A stretch of 64,000 nt of DNA from Bacteroidota bacterium (GTDB lineage Bacteria; Bacteroidota; Bacteroidia; Chitinophagales; Saprospiraceae). Numbering within the stretch: the first letter of the stretch is position 1; every line of letters starts with the position of its first letter. Both the position numbers and the translations under genes were made by a program. The notes beneath the pieces were generated by a model, which made no database searches, was not told the DNA's origin, and saw only the letters and a list, made by a program, of their open reading frames with translations. Location of the stretch: positions 62,001 to 126,000 of the forward strand of contig JAKOVW010000054.1 of the NCBI GenBank assembly GCA_029781865.1. Reading direction: 5' to 3'. Of the stretch, positions 35,045-43,241 are shown one piece after another.

Positions 35045-36322
35045 TTATTTTTTAGTGACCCGTATCGCCACTCTTCTGTTTTGTTCTCTTCCTTCTTCTG
35101 TTGCATTATCTGCGACAGGGAATTCAGGACCATAGCCTTCTGCTTCTAGCCGTTTGACGTCGATCCCTTTTTCAACCAATGCATTTTTGACTGCTTCCGC
35201 GCGTTCCATGGATAATTTCACATTCGCTACCGGATCTCCCGTATTATCTGTATATCCACCGATTTTAAACTCCAGGGATGGCATTGCCTTCATAATGGTA
35301 GCTATGTTTTTAATTTGTTCATCCGATACTTTATTGAGGCTCGCACTGCCTGTTTGAAACAGGATGCGATCAAAATTAAACCAGGTCGTTTTATCAATTT
35401 CATTGGCTTTGTTTTGAATCCATTCTACCAATTTAAGCTCAACGCCTTTTTCAGGTAAGGACAAAGTTGAATCTCCCAGTCGAATATTGATTGATTTTCC
35501 CAATGCGGTCCATTTGGATTTAAATACCTGGGCAGCAGAATCAAGTCCTTCTTTGGCAAGCTTCGCCGCATTTTCTGCTTCTATAGAGGTAGAGTCCAAT
35601 ACGGCTTTAGCATTTTTAATGGCACCCGTAAAGCGATCGACCATTTCGGTCTGATTACAGGATTTAACACCTACCCAGAGTCCTCCGACCAGGGCCATGA
35701 TTGCAAGGATCCACAACCACCAAAACCTGCTTGTTGGCACACTCGTTTCAGAACCACCTGAATGATCATGGTCTTTCGAATACATCAAATGAATCAGTCC
35801 CATCTGGGAAGTCCATCCGTTGGGCAGCGATCCGAGTATATTTTGTTTATTATCAAGTAACCACTTCAGCAAACCGGCCATTCCTAAATCTGAAATTTCA
35901 GCCTTATTGCGCAGACTGGCTAAAACCAATGGTGCCGCGATCGATAGGACTTTCCCTGCTGAACCTACATTTTGAAATCCGGCGAGGTTATTGATGGAAT
36001 GCAAAACGGTGCTTTTTCCTTCAAAAAGATGTGCAAGTAAGGATTCTCCTAAACTTGTATTGGATGTGTGCTTTGAATTTCCATCGAAGAGCTCAGTCAA
36101 ATGGCTCAGTATTTCCGGATCATTTTGTTGGTCCTGAATAAGGTCCCAGATCGGGATTATTTTGTCTTTTTCTTCAATAGCGTTTAACACACCTGCCAAT
36201 AAAGCAGGAATTCCCGTTTCAAAACCTTTAGACGTACTTGCTTCAGATTCTCCCAAAAACCGGGAAGCCCTTGCGATCAAATCCGGCGAAAGGTGGGCTT
36301 TAATTATTTCAATTACATTCAT
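35045..36322 (-). CDS. DUF937-like/OmpA fusion protein
   Basis: A 425-residue protein with three parts. Residues about 1-180 resemble DUF937/YidB proteins (FLGESEASTSKGFETGIPAL, repeated helical bundle). A membrane helix follows (about 198-216, WWLWILAIMALVGGLW), then a helical linker and a C-terminal OmpA-like peptidoglycan-binding domain (about 310-425) with GGYTDNTGD, NVKLSMERAEAVKNALVEKG and EQNRRVAI. The Asp and Arg that bind diaminopimelate in OmpA domains are present (YTDN, NRRV). Its role is likely envelope anchoring; the DUF937 part has no known chemistry. Confidence 0.85.
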   Translation of the reverse strand: MNVIEIIKAHLSPDLIARASRFLGESEASTSKGFETGIPALLAGVLNAIEEKDKIIPIWDLIQDQQNDPEILSHLTELFDGNSKHTSNTSLGESLLAHLFEGKSTVLHSINNLAGFQNVGSAGKVLSIAAPLVLASLRNKAEISDLGMAGLLKWLLDNKQNILGSLPNGWTSQMGLIHLMYSKDHDHSGGSETSVPTSRFWWLWILAIMALVGGLWVGVKSCNQTEMVDRFTGAIKNAKAVLDSTSIEAENAAKLAKEGLDSAAQVFKSKWTALGKSINIRLGDSTLSLPEKGVELKLVEWIQNKANEIDKTTWFNFDRILFQTGSASLNKVSDEQIKNIATIMKAMPSLEFKIGGYTDNTGDPVANVKLSMERAEAVKNALVEKGIDVKRLEAEGYGPEFPVADNATEEGREQNRRVAIRVTKK

Positions 36323-36463
36323 GAGAATAACTTTTCAAGTCCTAAATAATTCCGCAAAGTTAGAAGGGACTTGCTTTCTATGCTTAAATCATTTGTTATT
36401 GCTTGCAAAAGGTCTCCTTAGGATTTGTCATCTTTGTATTCAAACGCCAAAAAATCAACATGC

Positions 36464-36994
36464 ATGGATCTGGAAGCATTGAAATATCCCGTTGGAAAGT
36501 GGAGCAAACCAACTGATTATCAGTCTGGTGAAATAAAAAAATGGATCGAGGAAATACGCGATTTCCCGGCAGCCTTTTGTGACCTGCTTGAGGCGTTACC
36601 GGAATCTTCTTTTTCTTTCAGATACCGCCCGGAAGGATGGACGCTGAGGCAACTGGCACACCATGTTGTCGATAGTCATATGAATGCATACATACGGCAC
36701 AAATTGGCTTATACGGAATCCGAGCCTACTATTACACCCTACAAGGAAAATCTCTGGGCCGATTTGGCCGATGTGCAGACTGTGCCGGTACGGAATTCCC
36801 TTCAATTATTGAGAGATCTGCATCTGAGATGGACGGTTTTTTTGAATTCCATCGAGGCAGATGCCTATACCAGGGGATTTTATCATCCGGAACATAAACG
36901 GGTCATTAGCTTGCAGGAATCAATAGGAATGTATGCCTGGCATTGCCGCCATCACCTTGCCCATGCCCAGCTGGCTATTCAAAATCCACATTAA
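36464..36994 (+). CDS. yfiT: DinB-like metal-dependent hydrolase / YfiT-type thiol transferase
   Basis: A 176-residue four-helix-bundle protein starting at the ATG at 36464. The three-His metal site of DinB/YfiT proteins is visible: H in LAHHVVDSH and the pair in YAWHCRHHLAH. PEGWTLRQLAHHVVDSH is the typical YfiT region. Bacillus members transfer bacillithiol; the thiol used here cannot be seen. The upstream TTG frame (36425) was rejected because CATCTTTG, a near match to the -7 box, lies at 36429-36436. Confidence 0.85.
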   Translation: MDLEALKYPVGKWSKPTDYQSGEIKKWIEEIRDFPAAFCDLLEALPESSFSFRYRPEGWTLRQLAHHVVDSHMNAYIRHKLAYTESEPTITPYKENLWADLADVQTVPVRNSLQLLRDLHLRWTVFLNSIEADAYTRGFYHPEHKRVISLQESIGMYAWHCRHHLAHAQLAIQNPH

Positions 36995-37085
36995 CCCCGC
37001 CTTATTTAAACCCGGTAAGGGATTTAAGAATCATATACCCCTTTAACTAATTTGACCCTTTACTTCAGGTTTGCTCCTGAAAACC

Positions 37086-37093
37086 TATTTTTG
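37086..37093 (+). promoter_or_regulatory. Candidate -7 promoter box of prfC (TATTTTTG)
   Basis: TATTTTTG matches TAnnTTTG and ends 7 bases before the ATG at 37101, implying a nearly leaderless transcript and ruling out the upstream TTG at 37071. No TTTG is at 19-21 bases upstream. Confidence 0.45.
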
Positions 37094-37100
37094 CGGCCTC

Positions 37101-38681
37101 ATGAGTTTTATCACTGAATTAAAGAGAAGAAGAACCTTTGGCATTGTCTCGCATCCGGATGCGGGAAAGACGACTTTAACGGAAAAATTATTATTGTTTG
37201 GAGGCGCTATCCAGATTGCCGGTGCTGTAAAGTCTAGTAAAATTAAAAAACACGCAACCTCAGATTTCATGGAAATCGAAAGGCAACGGGGAATTTCCGT
37301 GGCAACGAGTGTCATGGCATTTCCTTACCGCGATTTGCAGATCAATATTCTCGACACACCGGGACACAAGGATTTTGCGGAAGATACCTTTCGCACGCTG
37401 ACAGCTGTGGACAGTGTTATTGTGGTTATTGACGTCGCAAAGGGAGTAGAAGAACAAACGGAAAAACTCGTCGAAGTCTGCCGGATGAGACACACCCCGG
37501 TAATTGTATTCATCAACAAACTGGACCGGGAAGGAAAGGATGCTTTTGATCTATTGGATGAAGTGGAAACCAAATTAAAACTAAAAGTGACTCCATTGTC
37601 CTGGCCCATTGGAATGGGTAAAAGTTTTCAGGGAGTATATAGTTTGTATGAAAAAAAATTCATTCACTTCCGGCCTCACGGAAAGCAGGATACCGAAGAA
37701 GTAGTAGAAATTGCAGATATCAAAGATCAACTTTTAGATAGCCTGGTGGGAGAGAAGCCCCATCATCAGCTCTTGGAGGATATTCATACAGTTGAATCGG
37801 TCTATCCGAAATTCAACCGCGAAGATTATTTATCCGGGAAAGTAAGTCCGGTTTTTTATGGTAGTGCAGTAAATAATTTTGGAGTTCGCGAATTGCTGGA
37901 TTGTTTTGTGGAGATTGCCCCGGAGCCCTTGCCGCGGGAAACAGAAGAACGCATTGTAGAGCCTGAGGAAGAAAAATTATCCGGATTTATTTTTAAGATC
38001 CATGCGAATATGGATCCAAAACACCGGGACCGGATCGCATTTTTTAGAATTTGCTCTGGCATTTTCAAACGCAACACCAATTACTTTCATGTTCGTTTAA
38101 ACAGGCAATTTAAATTTTCCAACCCGACTTCTTTTATGGCTGCAAAAAAGGAGGTCGTCGATGAAGCATATCCCGGAGATGTTGTTGGTTTGTTTGATAC
38201 CGGAAATTTTAAAATAGGCGATTCATTAACGGAAGGTGAGCTTTTGCATTTCAAAGGGATACCGCGATTTTCTCCCGAAATATTCAGGTATGTAAATAAT
38301 GCAGATCCTGCCAAATTTAAACAATTTGCCAAAGGCCTGGACCAGCTGATGGACGAAGGCGTTGCGCAAATGTTTATCAAAGAAGACAATCAACGCAAGA
38401 TCATCGGTGTGGTGGGTGCATTACAATTTGATGTCATTCAATACCGGATGGAACACGAATACAGTGCGGCTTGCAGCTATGAACCGGTTAATTTGCATAA
38501 GGCTTGCTGGGTGGAATGCACTGATCAAAAAAAACTGGATGAATTTATTACCCGTAGAAAAAAAGATTTGGCACGCGATAAAGACGGTAAATTAATATTT
38601 CTTGCAGAATCTGCCTGGACCCTGAAATTAGTGCAGGAAAATTTTCCCGAGATTAAGTTTCATATGAGTAGTGAGTTTTAA
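37101..38681 (+). CDS. prfC: Peptide chain release factor 3
   Basis: A 526-residue translational GTPase. G1 is SHPDAGKTT (about 17-25), G3 DTPGHKDF (about 82-89), G4 NKLD (about 137-140), with the RF3-specific [27 protein letters not shown] switch region present in overlapping segments. Domain II and the C-terminal RF3 domain ([13 protein letters not shown]) are complete, and the length fits the family. RF3 recycles RF1/RF2 after peptide release. It is a single-gene unit. Confidence 0.96.
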   Translation: MSFITELKRRRTFGIVSHPDAGKTTLTEKLLLFGGAIQIAGAVKSSKIKKHATSDFMEIERQRGISVATSVMAFPYRDLQINILDTPGHKDFAEDTFRTLTAVDSVIVVIDVAKGVEEQTEKLVEVCRMRHTPVIVFINKLDREGKDAFDLLDEVETKLKLKVTPLSWPIGMGKSFQGVYSLYEKKFIHFRPHGKQDTEEVVEIADIKDQLLDSLVGEKPHHQLLEDIHTVESVYPKFNREDYLSGKVSPVFYGSAVNNFGVRELLDCFVEIAPEPLPRETEERIVEPEEEKLSGFIFKIHANMDPKHRDRIAFFRICSGIFKRNTNYFHVRLNRQFKFSNPTSFMAAKKEVVDEAYPGDVVGLFDTGNFKIGDSLTEGELLHFKGIPRFSPEIFRYVNNADPAKFKQFAKGLDQLMDEGVAQMFIKEDNQRKIIGVVGALQFDVIQYRMEHEYSAACSYEPVNLHKACWVECTDQKKLDEFITRRKKDLARDKDGKLIFLAESAWTLKLVQENFPEIKFHMSSEF

Positions 38682-39102
38682 ATTCACAAGTAGTATTTTT
38701 TTGCCACAAAGGCACAGGGACACAGTGTTAATCTTCTCCAAAATATATATTCCGTTTCAACTTCAGGTTGGATAAAACCAAAAATAAATAGGACGAATCT
38801 TTTGTCCGTCTGTCCCTCTGTTGCAAAAAAGGAACGATCAATGATGATGCAATCATCATAATCGGAAGCACTTGTAGTTTAAATCAAATCGCAAAAAAAG
38901 AATTGAATTACAGCCATTTAGGTAAGCCCTGTTTCAACCTATGAAACAAGAATCCTATTCATTTTTTACCAATTGAACCATTAATCCAGATTTTCAAAAC
39001 AGGAGTACAGTGTCTCTAAATACCATGCGGAATAATTTTGTTTCAACAGAATTTTAAATACATGGATCCATTAATGTCAAAATCACGAATAAAAGTTAAG
39101 TT
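38682..39102. other. Intergenic region with degenerate CACA/TGTC repeat arms
   Basis: No gene is seen in these 421 bases. Near the start, GCCACAAAGGCACAGGGACA (38703-38722) is a short imperfect repeat of CACA-type units, and a partly complementary segment, GTCCGTCTGTCCCTCTGTTG, follows at about 38803-38822. They could pair into a weak long hairpin downstream of prfC. The rest is AT-rich without motifs. Confidence 0.5.
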
Positions 39103-39759
39103 ATGAACCCACTCCTTTTAGTTCGAAAATGCCTCGATCGCAATGGAATCTATTTATGGATATTAAATTTACTGGTTTCCGGCTGCCTAATATCTCCTCA
39201 CAATTCCAACTTTGAAAACGCAAGTACTGTTGGCAAAAATAATATTGAAGCGGCTGGTCATTATTCTTCGCACTCTTATTCAGGCAATAATTCTAAATCA
39301 ATAACTAATTATGGCTTTAAGATAACTTATGGTATTGCTGAAAACACCGATCTTAAAATAAGTTATGATAATTTCAACAAGTTTCTAAATTTTTACGAAT
39401 TCAACCAGTTTCTAAATTTCTACGAATTAGGTTTAAAATTTTCTATTGTCAAAAATAAGAGTGCACTCGTACTGCCGGTTGGAATTTATAATAATAAATA
39501 TCACACCACATTTTGGCTTTCTCCAAGATACTTATCGACTTTAATTCGCAAGAAGCAATTTGACTTCACAACATGCTTCAAAATGGAAATCCCATTGGTC
39601 GATTCAACCTTGCCCGCATTTGGCTTTAATGCCACATTTGGTCTTAGTGATAATTTAAATAAATGGGCAGTTCGACCAGAAATTGGGATAAAGTTTGTTC
39701 TTAATACAAGAATTAATTCACTCATAAGCTATGGCATAGGATTTAATTATACTCTGTAA
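39103..39759 (+). CDS. Hypothetical protein, possible small outer-membrane barrel
   Basis: A 218-residue protein with an N-terminal hydrophobic region and a lipobox-like VSGC at about 25-28. The remaining sequence alternates short amphipathic strands with turns (GFKITYGIAENTDLKISYD, YELGLKFSIV, FGFNATFGLSDNL, GIGFNYTL), ends with an aromatic-rich strand and lacks helices, which suggests an eight-strand-type barrel. It contains an in-frame 27-bp tandem duplication (FNKFLNFYE/FNQFLNFYE). No family was recognised, and no nearby operon partner exists. Confidence 0.55.
   Translation: MNPLLLVRKCLDRNGIYLWILNLLVSGCLISPHNSNFENASTVGKNNIEAAGHYSSHSYSGNNSKSITNYGFKITYGIAENTDLKISYDNFNKFLNFYEFNQFLNFYELGLKFSIVKNKSALVLPVGIYNNKYHTTFWLSPRYLSTLIRKKQFDFTTCFKMEIPLVDSTLPAFGFNATFGLSDNLNKWAVRPEIGIKFVLNTRINSLISYGIGFNYTL
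39373..39426 (+). repeat. 27-bp in-frame tandem duplication
   Basis: Two adjacent 27-bp copies (39373-39399 and 39400-39426) differ at two positions and duplicate nine residues within the barrel-like protein. The high identity suggests a recent duplication. Confidence 0.85.
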
Positions 39760-39888
39760 TAATGTTTCTCTACATGGATAAAAATTTAAAAGCAATACTC
39801 GAATTCTGTAACTCCCATTTCGAGAAGCTTATCTATAAATACTTAGAAAACTTTAACACATAAAGAGAAACAAAAAATAACAACTATA

Positions 39889-40350
39889 TTACCCTTCCTC
39901 TAACAACTTCGTCAAAGCTGTTAATACAGCAAGCATAATCAATCTGCCCGGATCGGTAATTTTGACTTCGTTTTCATCATCCGGTGCAATGGACAAATCA
40001 ATAAAATCCATAACTTCGGTTTCCTTGATTTCATTAAAGAAAATTTCCATGGCTTTGTCGTAGTCATTATTCTCATTGAGAATCTTCCAACTAAACTCTT
40101 CTGCTTTCATTACTTCTGCTTCAGAATACGGCTGAATGCTTTTTACTTTCTGAAATGTTCCATATATCCCAAGAAATAAAAATAGAACATAATCCATTTC
40201 TTCTTCCGTTAATAATTCTGCATGCGTTCCAATCAGAATATCCAATAATAAGGATTGCTCGGATTGCACGTGATCCAACAGTTTATCAATTTCTTTCGGA
40301 TTGCTTTCAAACCGTATAATGGTCTCGTCCAGTTGATGTGATTCTATCAT
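39889..40350 (-). CDS. Conserved-looking acidic hypothetical protein
   Basis: A 153-residue cytoplasmic protein, strongly acidic (Glu/Asp rich) and helical, with no signal or membrane segment. Segments LLTEEEMDYVLFLFLGIYGT and ILNENNDYDKAMEIFFNE suggest a compact helical fold. No domain was recognised. Its upstream region (40371-40433) is a perfect heptanucleotide array that occupies the place where a promoter would be expected. Confidence 0.6.
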   Translation of the reverse strand: MIESHQLDETIIRFESNPKEIDKLLDHVQSEQSLLLDILIGTHAELLTEEEMDYVLFLFLGIYGTFQKVKSIQPYSEAEVMKAEEFSWKILNENNDYDKAMEIFFNEIKETEVMDFIDLSIAPDDENEVKITDPGRLIMLAVLTALTKLLEEG

Positions 40351-40370
40351 TGAATGGTGATTTACTTTGG

Positions 40371-40433
40371 TCTATAGTCTATAGTCTATAGTCTATAGTC
40401 TATAGTCTATAGTCTATAGTCTATAGTCTATAG
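40371..40433. repeat. Perfect (TCTATAG)9 heptanucleotide array
   Basis: Nine perfect tandem copies of TCTATAG, 20 bp upstream of the acidic hypothetical gene on the minus strand. Unit length is seven, as in the other intergenic arrays of this window. Copy number could change promoter spacing. Confidence 0.97.
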
Positions 40434-40499
40434 TTTGAAAAAATTCTATTTCAAATTGTTTGTCATGTATCATTTAAAAATTTAAAGTCTTTTCCTCCC

Positions 40500-40609
40500 C
40501 CTACAGACTTCTTCCCTATAGACTACAGACTTCCCTCCTACAGACTTCTCTCCTACAGACTTCCTCCCTACAGACTTCCTCCCTACAGACTACAGACTTC
40601 CTCCTCCTA
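40500..40609. repeat. Degenerate CTACAGACTTCCTCC-type repeats
   Basis: Seven or more imperfect copies of CTACAGACTTC separated by CTCC-rich spacers of varying length (15-bp period mostly). On the minus strand the units are GAAGTCT/GTAGTCT, sharing the AGTCT core of the neighbouring array. The block ends at the stop codon of the DNA glycosylase gene. Confidence 0.85.
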
Positions 40610-41212
40610 CTTCTTATCCTTCCACGCCCAAAGATACATACAAGCATGCGAACGATACGGCCTCCATCGTTCCGAAATGCTGATCATTTTTTGCTGCAAT
40701 TCCTTTCCCTGAAGATCGAGTTTATATAGTTTTTTCATCGCCATCTGAATGCCATAATCTCCCGCAGAAAAAACATCTTCCCTGCACAATCCAAACATCA
40801 AAACCATTTCTGCAGTCCATTGTCCAACGCCTTTTATTTGCGTTAGTAATTTTGCGATTTCCGCATCATCCATCTGGCTCCAATCTTTTTTATTCAATTT
40901 ATGCTCTTCAAAAAATGCAGCGATGTTTTTTATGTAGGATAGTTTCTGATAAGACAATCCGATAGCCCGCAATTTTTCATCCTCCATTTTCAGGATGGCT
41001 TTGTTTGTTGGAAATTTGTTTTTGAACAATGCAAGAAAGCGTTCTCTAATCACCTTTGCCACTTTTGTTGAAAGTTGCTGGCTGATGATGGAATAAACCA
41101 AATACTCCCGCAAATCCGCGTCCCTATTTAGTTCATGCAATTCTTCTGTCGGAACTGTTTGAATTAATTTTTTTAGCTTGTTATCCCTGGAGAGTGACTC
41201 GATATGTTTCAT
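40607..41212 (-). CDS. DNA-3-methyladenine glycosylase II (AlkA-like, HhH-GPD)
   Basis: A 201-residue base-excision enzyme. The helix-hairpin-helix is LTQIKGVGQWTAEMVLMF (about 126-143) and the catalytic Asp is in VFSAGDYGIQ (about 150-159). SIISQQLSTKVAKVI is the family's N-terminal helix. It removes alkylated purines. It is shorter than E. coli AlkA because the N-terminal TBP-like domain is absent, as usual in this group. The stop codon lies at the edge of an intergenic repeat block. Confidence 0.9.
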   Translation of the reverse strand: MKHIESLSRDNKLKKLIQTVPTEELHELNRDADLREYLVYSIISQQLSTKVAKVIRERFLALFKNKFPTNKAILKMEDEKLRAIGLSYQKLSYIKNIAAFFEEHKLNKKDWSQMDDAEIAKLLTQIKGVGQWTAEMVLMFGLCREDVFSAGDYGIQMAMKKLYKLDLQGKELQQKMISISERWRPYRSHACMYLWAWKDKK

Positions 41213-41470
41213 ATTCGATATAGGTTTGTCTTGTTCAATTGAAAATCAGCTTCAAAAATAAGTTACAAGAACTATAGTTGATCAAATTACTTAGCTGAGT
41301 GCGGATCAGCATTGCACCCATAGAATATGTAATACCTGAAATCAATTGGCAATATAGTTTGGGCCGCAGATGGTCATCTTTTACATCAGGTAGATTCTTT
41401 TCGCTGTATTAATCCTTTTGGCTTTTACTTTGTTTACACAAAATCATTAAAAACAATTAATCATCTACCC

Positions 41471-41923
41471 ATGAGTTTTACAGACAAAATCAATAATGAC
41501 ATCAAGGAGGCTATGAAAGCCCAGGACCAAAAAGCCTTGCGGGCCATTCGGGCCATCAAAGCTGCCATTTTATTGGCAAATACAGATGGCAGTGGTAAGG
41601 AAATCGATGATGAAAAGTCCATTCAGATCGTACAAAAGCTGGTAAAACAACGCAGGGAATCATTAGATATTTATGAGAAGCAAGGAAGGGAAGATCTGGC
41701 GGTAACCGAACGGGAGGAAATAGAAGTACTTGAAAAATATCTGCCTGCTCAATTGGGTGAAGCCGAGCTACGCCAGGTGCTTACATCGATAATAAAGGAT
41801 TGTGGCGCCACGAATGCAAAAGACATGGGTAAAGTCATGGGAATTGCTTCCAAACAACTTGCCGGAAAAGCAGATGGCAAGGCAATTTCAGCAATGGTAA
41901 AAGAATTACTGGGAGGCAATTAA
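41471..41923 (+). CDS. yqeY: GatB/YqeY domain protein
   Basis: A 150-residue protein of the YqeY family: helical N-terminus (SFTDKINNDIKEAMKAQDQ, ALRAIRAIKAAI), EREEIEVLEKYLPAQL, and a C-terminal tail like the GatB tail (AKDMGKVMGIASKQLAGKAD). The domain binds tRNA in GatB, but the stand-alone protein's role is not established. It is a single gene flanked by regions without recognised genes of 258 and 148 bp. Confidence 0.93.
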   Translation: MSFTDKINNDIKEAMKAQDQKALRAIRAIKAAILLANTDGSGKEIDDEKSIQIVQKLVKQRRESLDIYEKQGREDLAVTEREEIEVLEKYLPAQLGEAELRQVLTSIIKDCGATNAKDMGKVMGIASKQLAGKADGKAISAMVKELLGGN

Positions 41924-42071
41924 ACCCAGATGCTTCTATTTAGAAAATAACATCTTTGTTGATTGGATTCAGACGGACTGTCACTTCATTTAACTGAATT
42001 AAATCAATGTGTTCATTTTATTCCGTTAAATAAACATATCCATATTCTGTTATCTAAACTATTTATTCATT

Positions 42072-42593
42072 TTACTTTTCTGCCTGAATCAATTCAAACC
42101 ATTCGTCCAGTTTTTCAAAATCATAAAGTCCAATTTTATCTTCGCGTCCGGGCGAGAACATGAATCCGGAAATTGTTAAAGATGATTCGGCTATTTCATT
42201 GGTATCTGTTTTCAAAATGCACTTCCTGTTTTCTATTCGATCACCGACATGATCAATAACTATGTAATCAGGATTTGAAGACGGATGATTCAAAAAATAA
42301 TGACGTGATTGAATCAGTACTGACTCATCCGGAAAGAGTAATGCATCATTGATAAAATAACCATCCAACGGATATAATTTTAACACATCCTGAGGAGGAG
42401 CGGCTGAGACACCTATTAGCTTAGGTCCGGAAATCCATTCCTTGATTTGAAGAATCAGCGCTTTTGTTTTGTGAATATCTGCAAAATCAAGATCGATTCC
42501 AATATAATCCACTTCCATTGCCGCCAGGTATCTGGCAATGGTCAGATCTCTTACCGGATTTGCAAACAGGATGGGTTTATTCATTCTATTCAT
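42072..42593 (-). CDS. Hypothetical TIM-barrel-like protein (weak PRA-isomerase resemblance)
   Basis: A 173-residue cytoplasmic protein. ARYLAAMEVDYIGIDLDFAD and KLIGVSAAPPQDVLKL have the strand-helix rhythm of a small TIM barrel, slightly like phosphoribosylanthranilate isomerase, but the PRAI Cys and Asp motifs are not found, so I do not call it TrpF. The ATG overlaps the rnhB stop (ATGA), so the two are co-transcribed and translationally coupled. An alternative ATG is at 42584. Confidence 0.6.
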   Translation of the reverse strand: MNRMNKPILFANPVRDLTIARYLAAMEVDYIGIDLDFADIHKTKALILQIKEWISGPKLIGVSAAPPQDVLKLYPLDGYFINDALLFPDESVLIQSRHYFLNHPSSNPDYIVIDHVGDRIENRKCILKTDTNEIAESSLTISGFMFSPGREDKIGLYDFEKLDEWFELIQAEK

Positions 42594-43192
42594 AACAGTA
42601 CATCGTTTTCTGGAATTTTTACGTGAAACGTTTTACGGTGGTATTTACATAAGCCATGCTCCTGGATTGCCTGCCGGTGCTTTAGAGTTGGATATCCTTT
42701 ATTTTCATTCCAAAAATAACAGGGAAATTCCTCGTGAATTTTAAACATGTATTCATCCCTGTAGGTCTTGGCCAGGATGGAGGCCGCTGCAATACTTTGA
42801 AATCGTCCATCCCCTTTGACCATGCAAACTTGTTCAACTTCGAGATAAGGGATTTTCCGGTTTCCATCTACCAGCACTAAATTAAAGCTGGATTTTAAGC
42901 TAACAAGACATTCCCGCATGGCCTTTAAACTGGAGTTTAAAATATTAATCCGGTCTATTTCATCCACATCAATGCTACAAACAGCCCATTCCAAAGCTCC
43001 TTGCTCAATTTCATACCTCAGATGCGTCCGGTCGCTTTCTGAAAGCAATTTGCTATCGTTAAGACCCTTAATCCGCTTCGAAGGATCCAGTATTACAGCT
43101 GCAGCGAACACCGGACCCGCTAATGGACCTCTACCAGCTTCATCACAGCCCACTTCATATAACTTATTTTTATAATATGTCCTTAATTTCAA
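42590..43192 (-). CDS. rnhB: Ribonuclease HII
   Basis: A 200-residue enzyme that cuts RNA in RNA-DNA hybrids. The first catalytic motif is GCDEAGRGPLAGP (about 14-26), followed by KGDGRFQSIAAASILAKTYRD and HGLCKYHRKTF; the four acidic metal ligands are present in D16, E17, and the later acidic residues. Translation must begin at a TTG (43192) because no in-frame ATG precedes the first motif. It is divergent from the carboxypeptidase gene across 49 bp. Confidence 0.95.
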   Translation of the reverse strand: MKLRTYYKNKLYEVGCDEAGRGPLAGPVFAAAVILDPSKRIKGLNDSKLLSESDRTHLRYEIEQGALEWAVCSIDVDEIDRINILNSSLKAMRECLVSLKSSFNLVLVDGNRKIPYLEVEQVCMVKGDGRFQSIAAASILAKTYRDEYMFKIHEEFPCYFWNENKGYPTLKHRQAIQEHGLCKYHRKTFHVKIPENDVLL

Positions 43193-43213
43193 TGGTTTTA
43201 TGAGTTATTTTTT

Positions 43214-43221
43214 TACCTTTG
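43214..43221 (+). promoter_or_regulatory. Candidate -7 promoter box (TACCTTTG)
   Basis: TACCTTTG matches TAnnTTTG, 20 bases before the ATG at 43242. It makes the upstream ATG at 43200 impossible as a start for transcripts from this promoter and supports the shorter protein with a terminal signal peptide. Confidence 0.5.
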
Positions 43222-43241
43222 CCCGTCGCAAAGTAAGAAAT

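Noticed and set aside
40371-40609. Possible CRISPR array
   Set aside because: The units are 7 or about 15 bp long without unique spacers, and no cas gene is present in the window.
42072-42593. Phosphoribosylanthranilate isomerase (trpF)
   Set aside because: Only a general strand-helix pattern is shared; the catalytic Cys and Asp motifs are not found and no trp gene is near.
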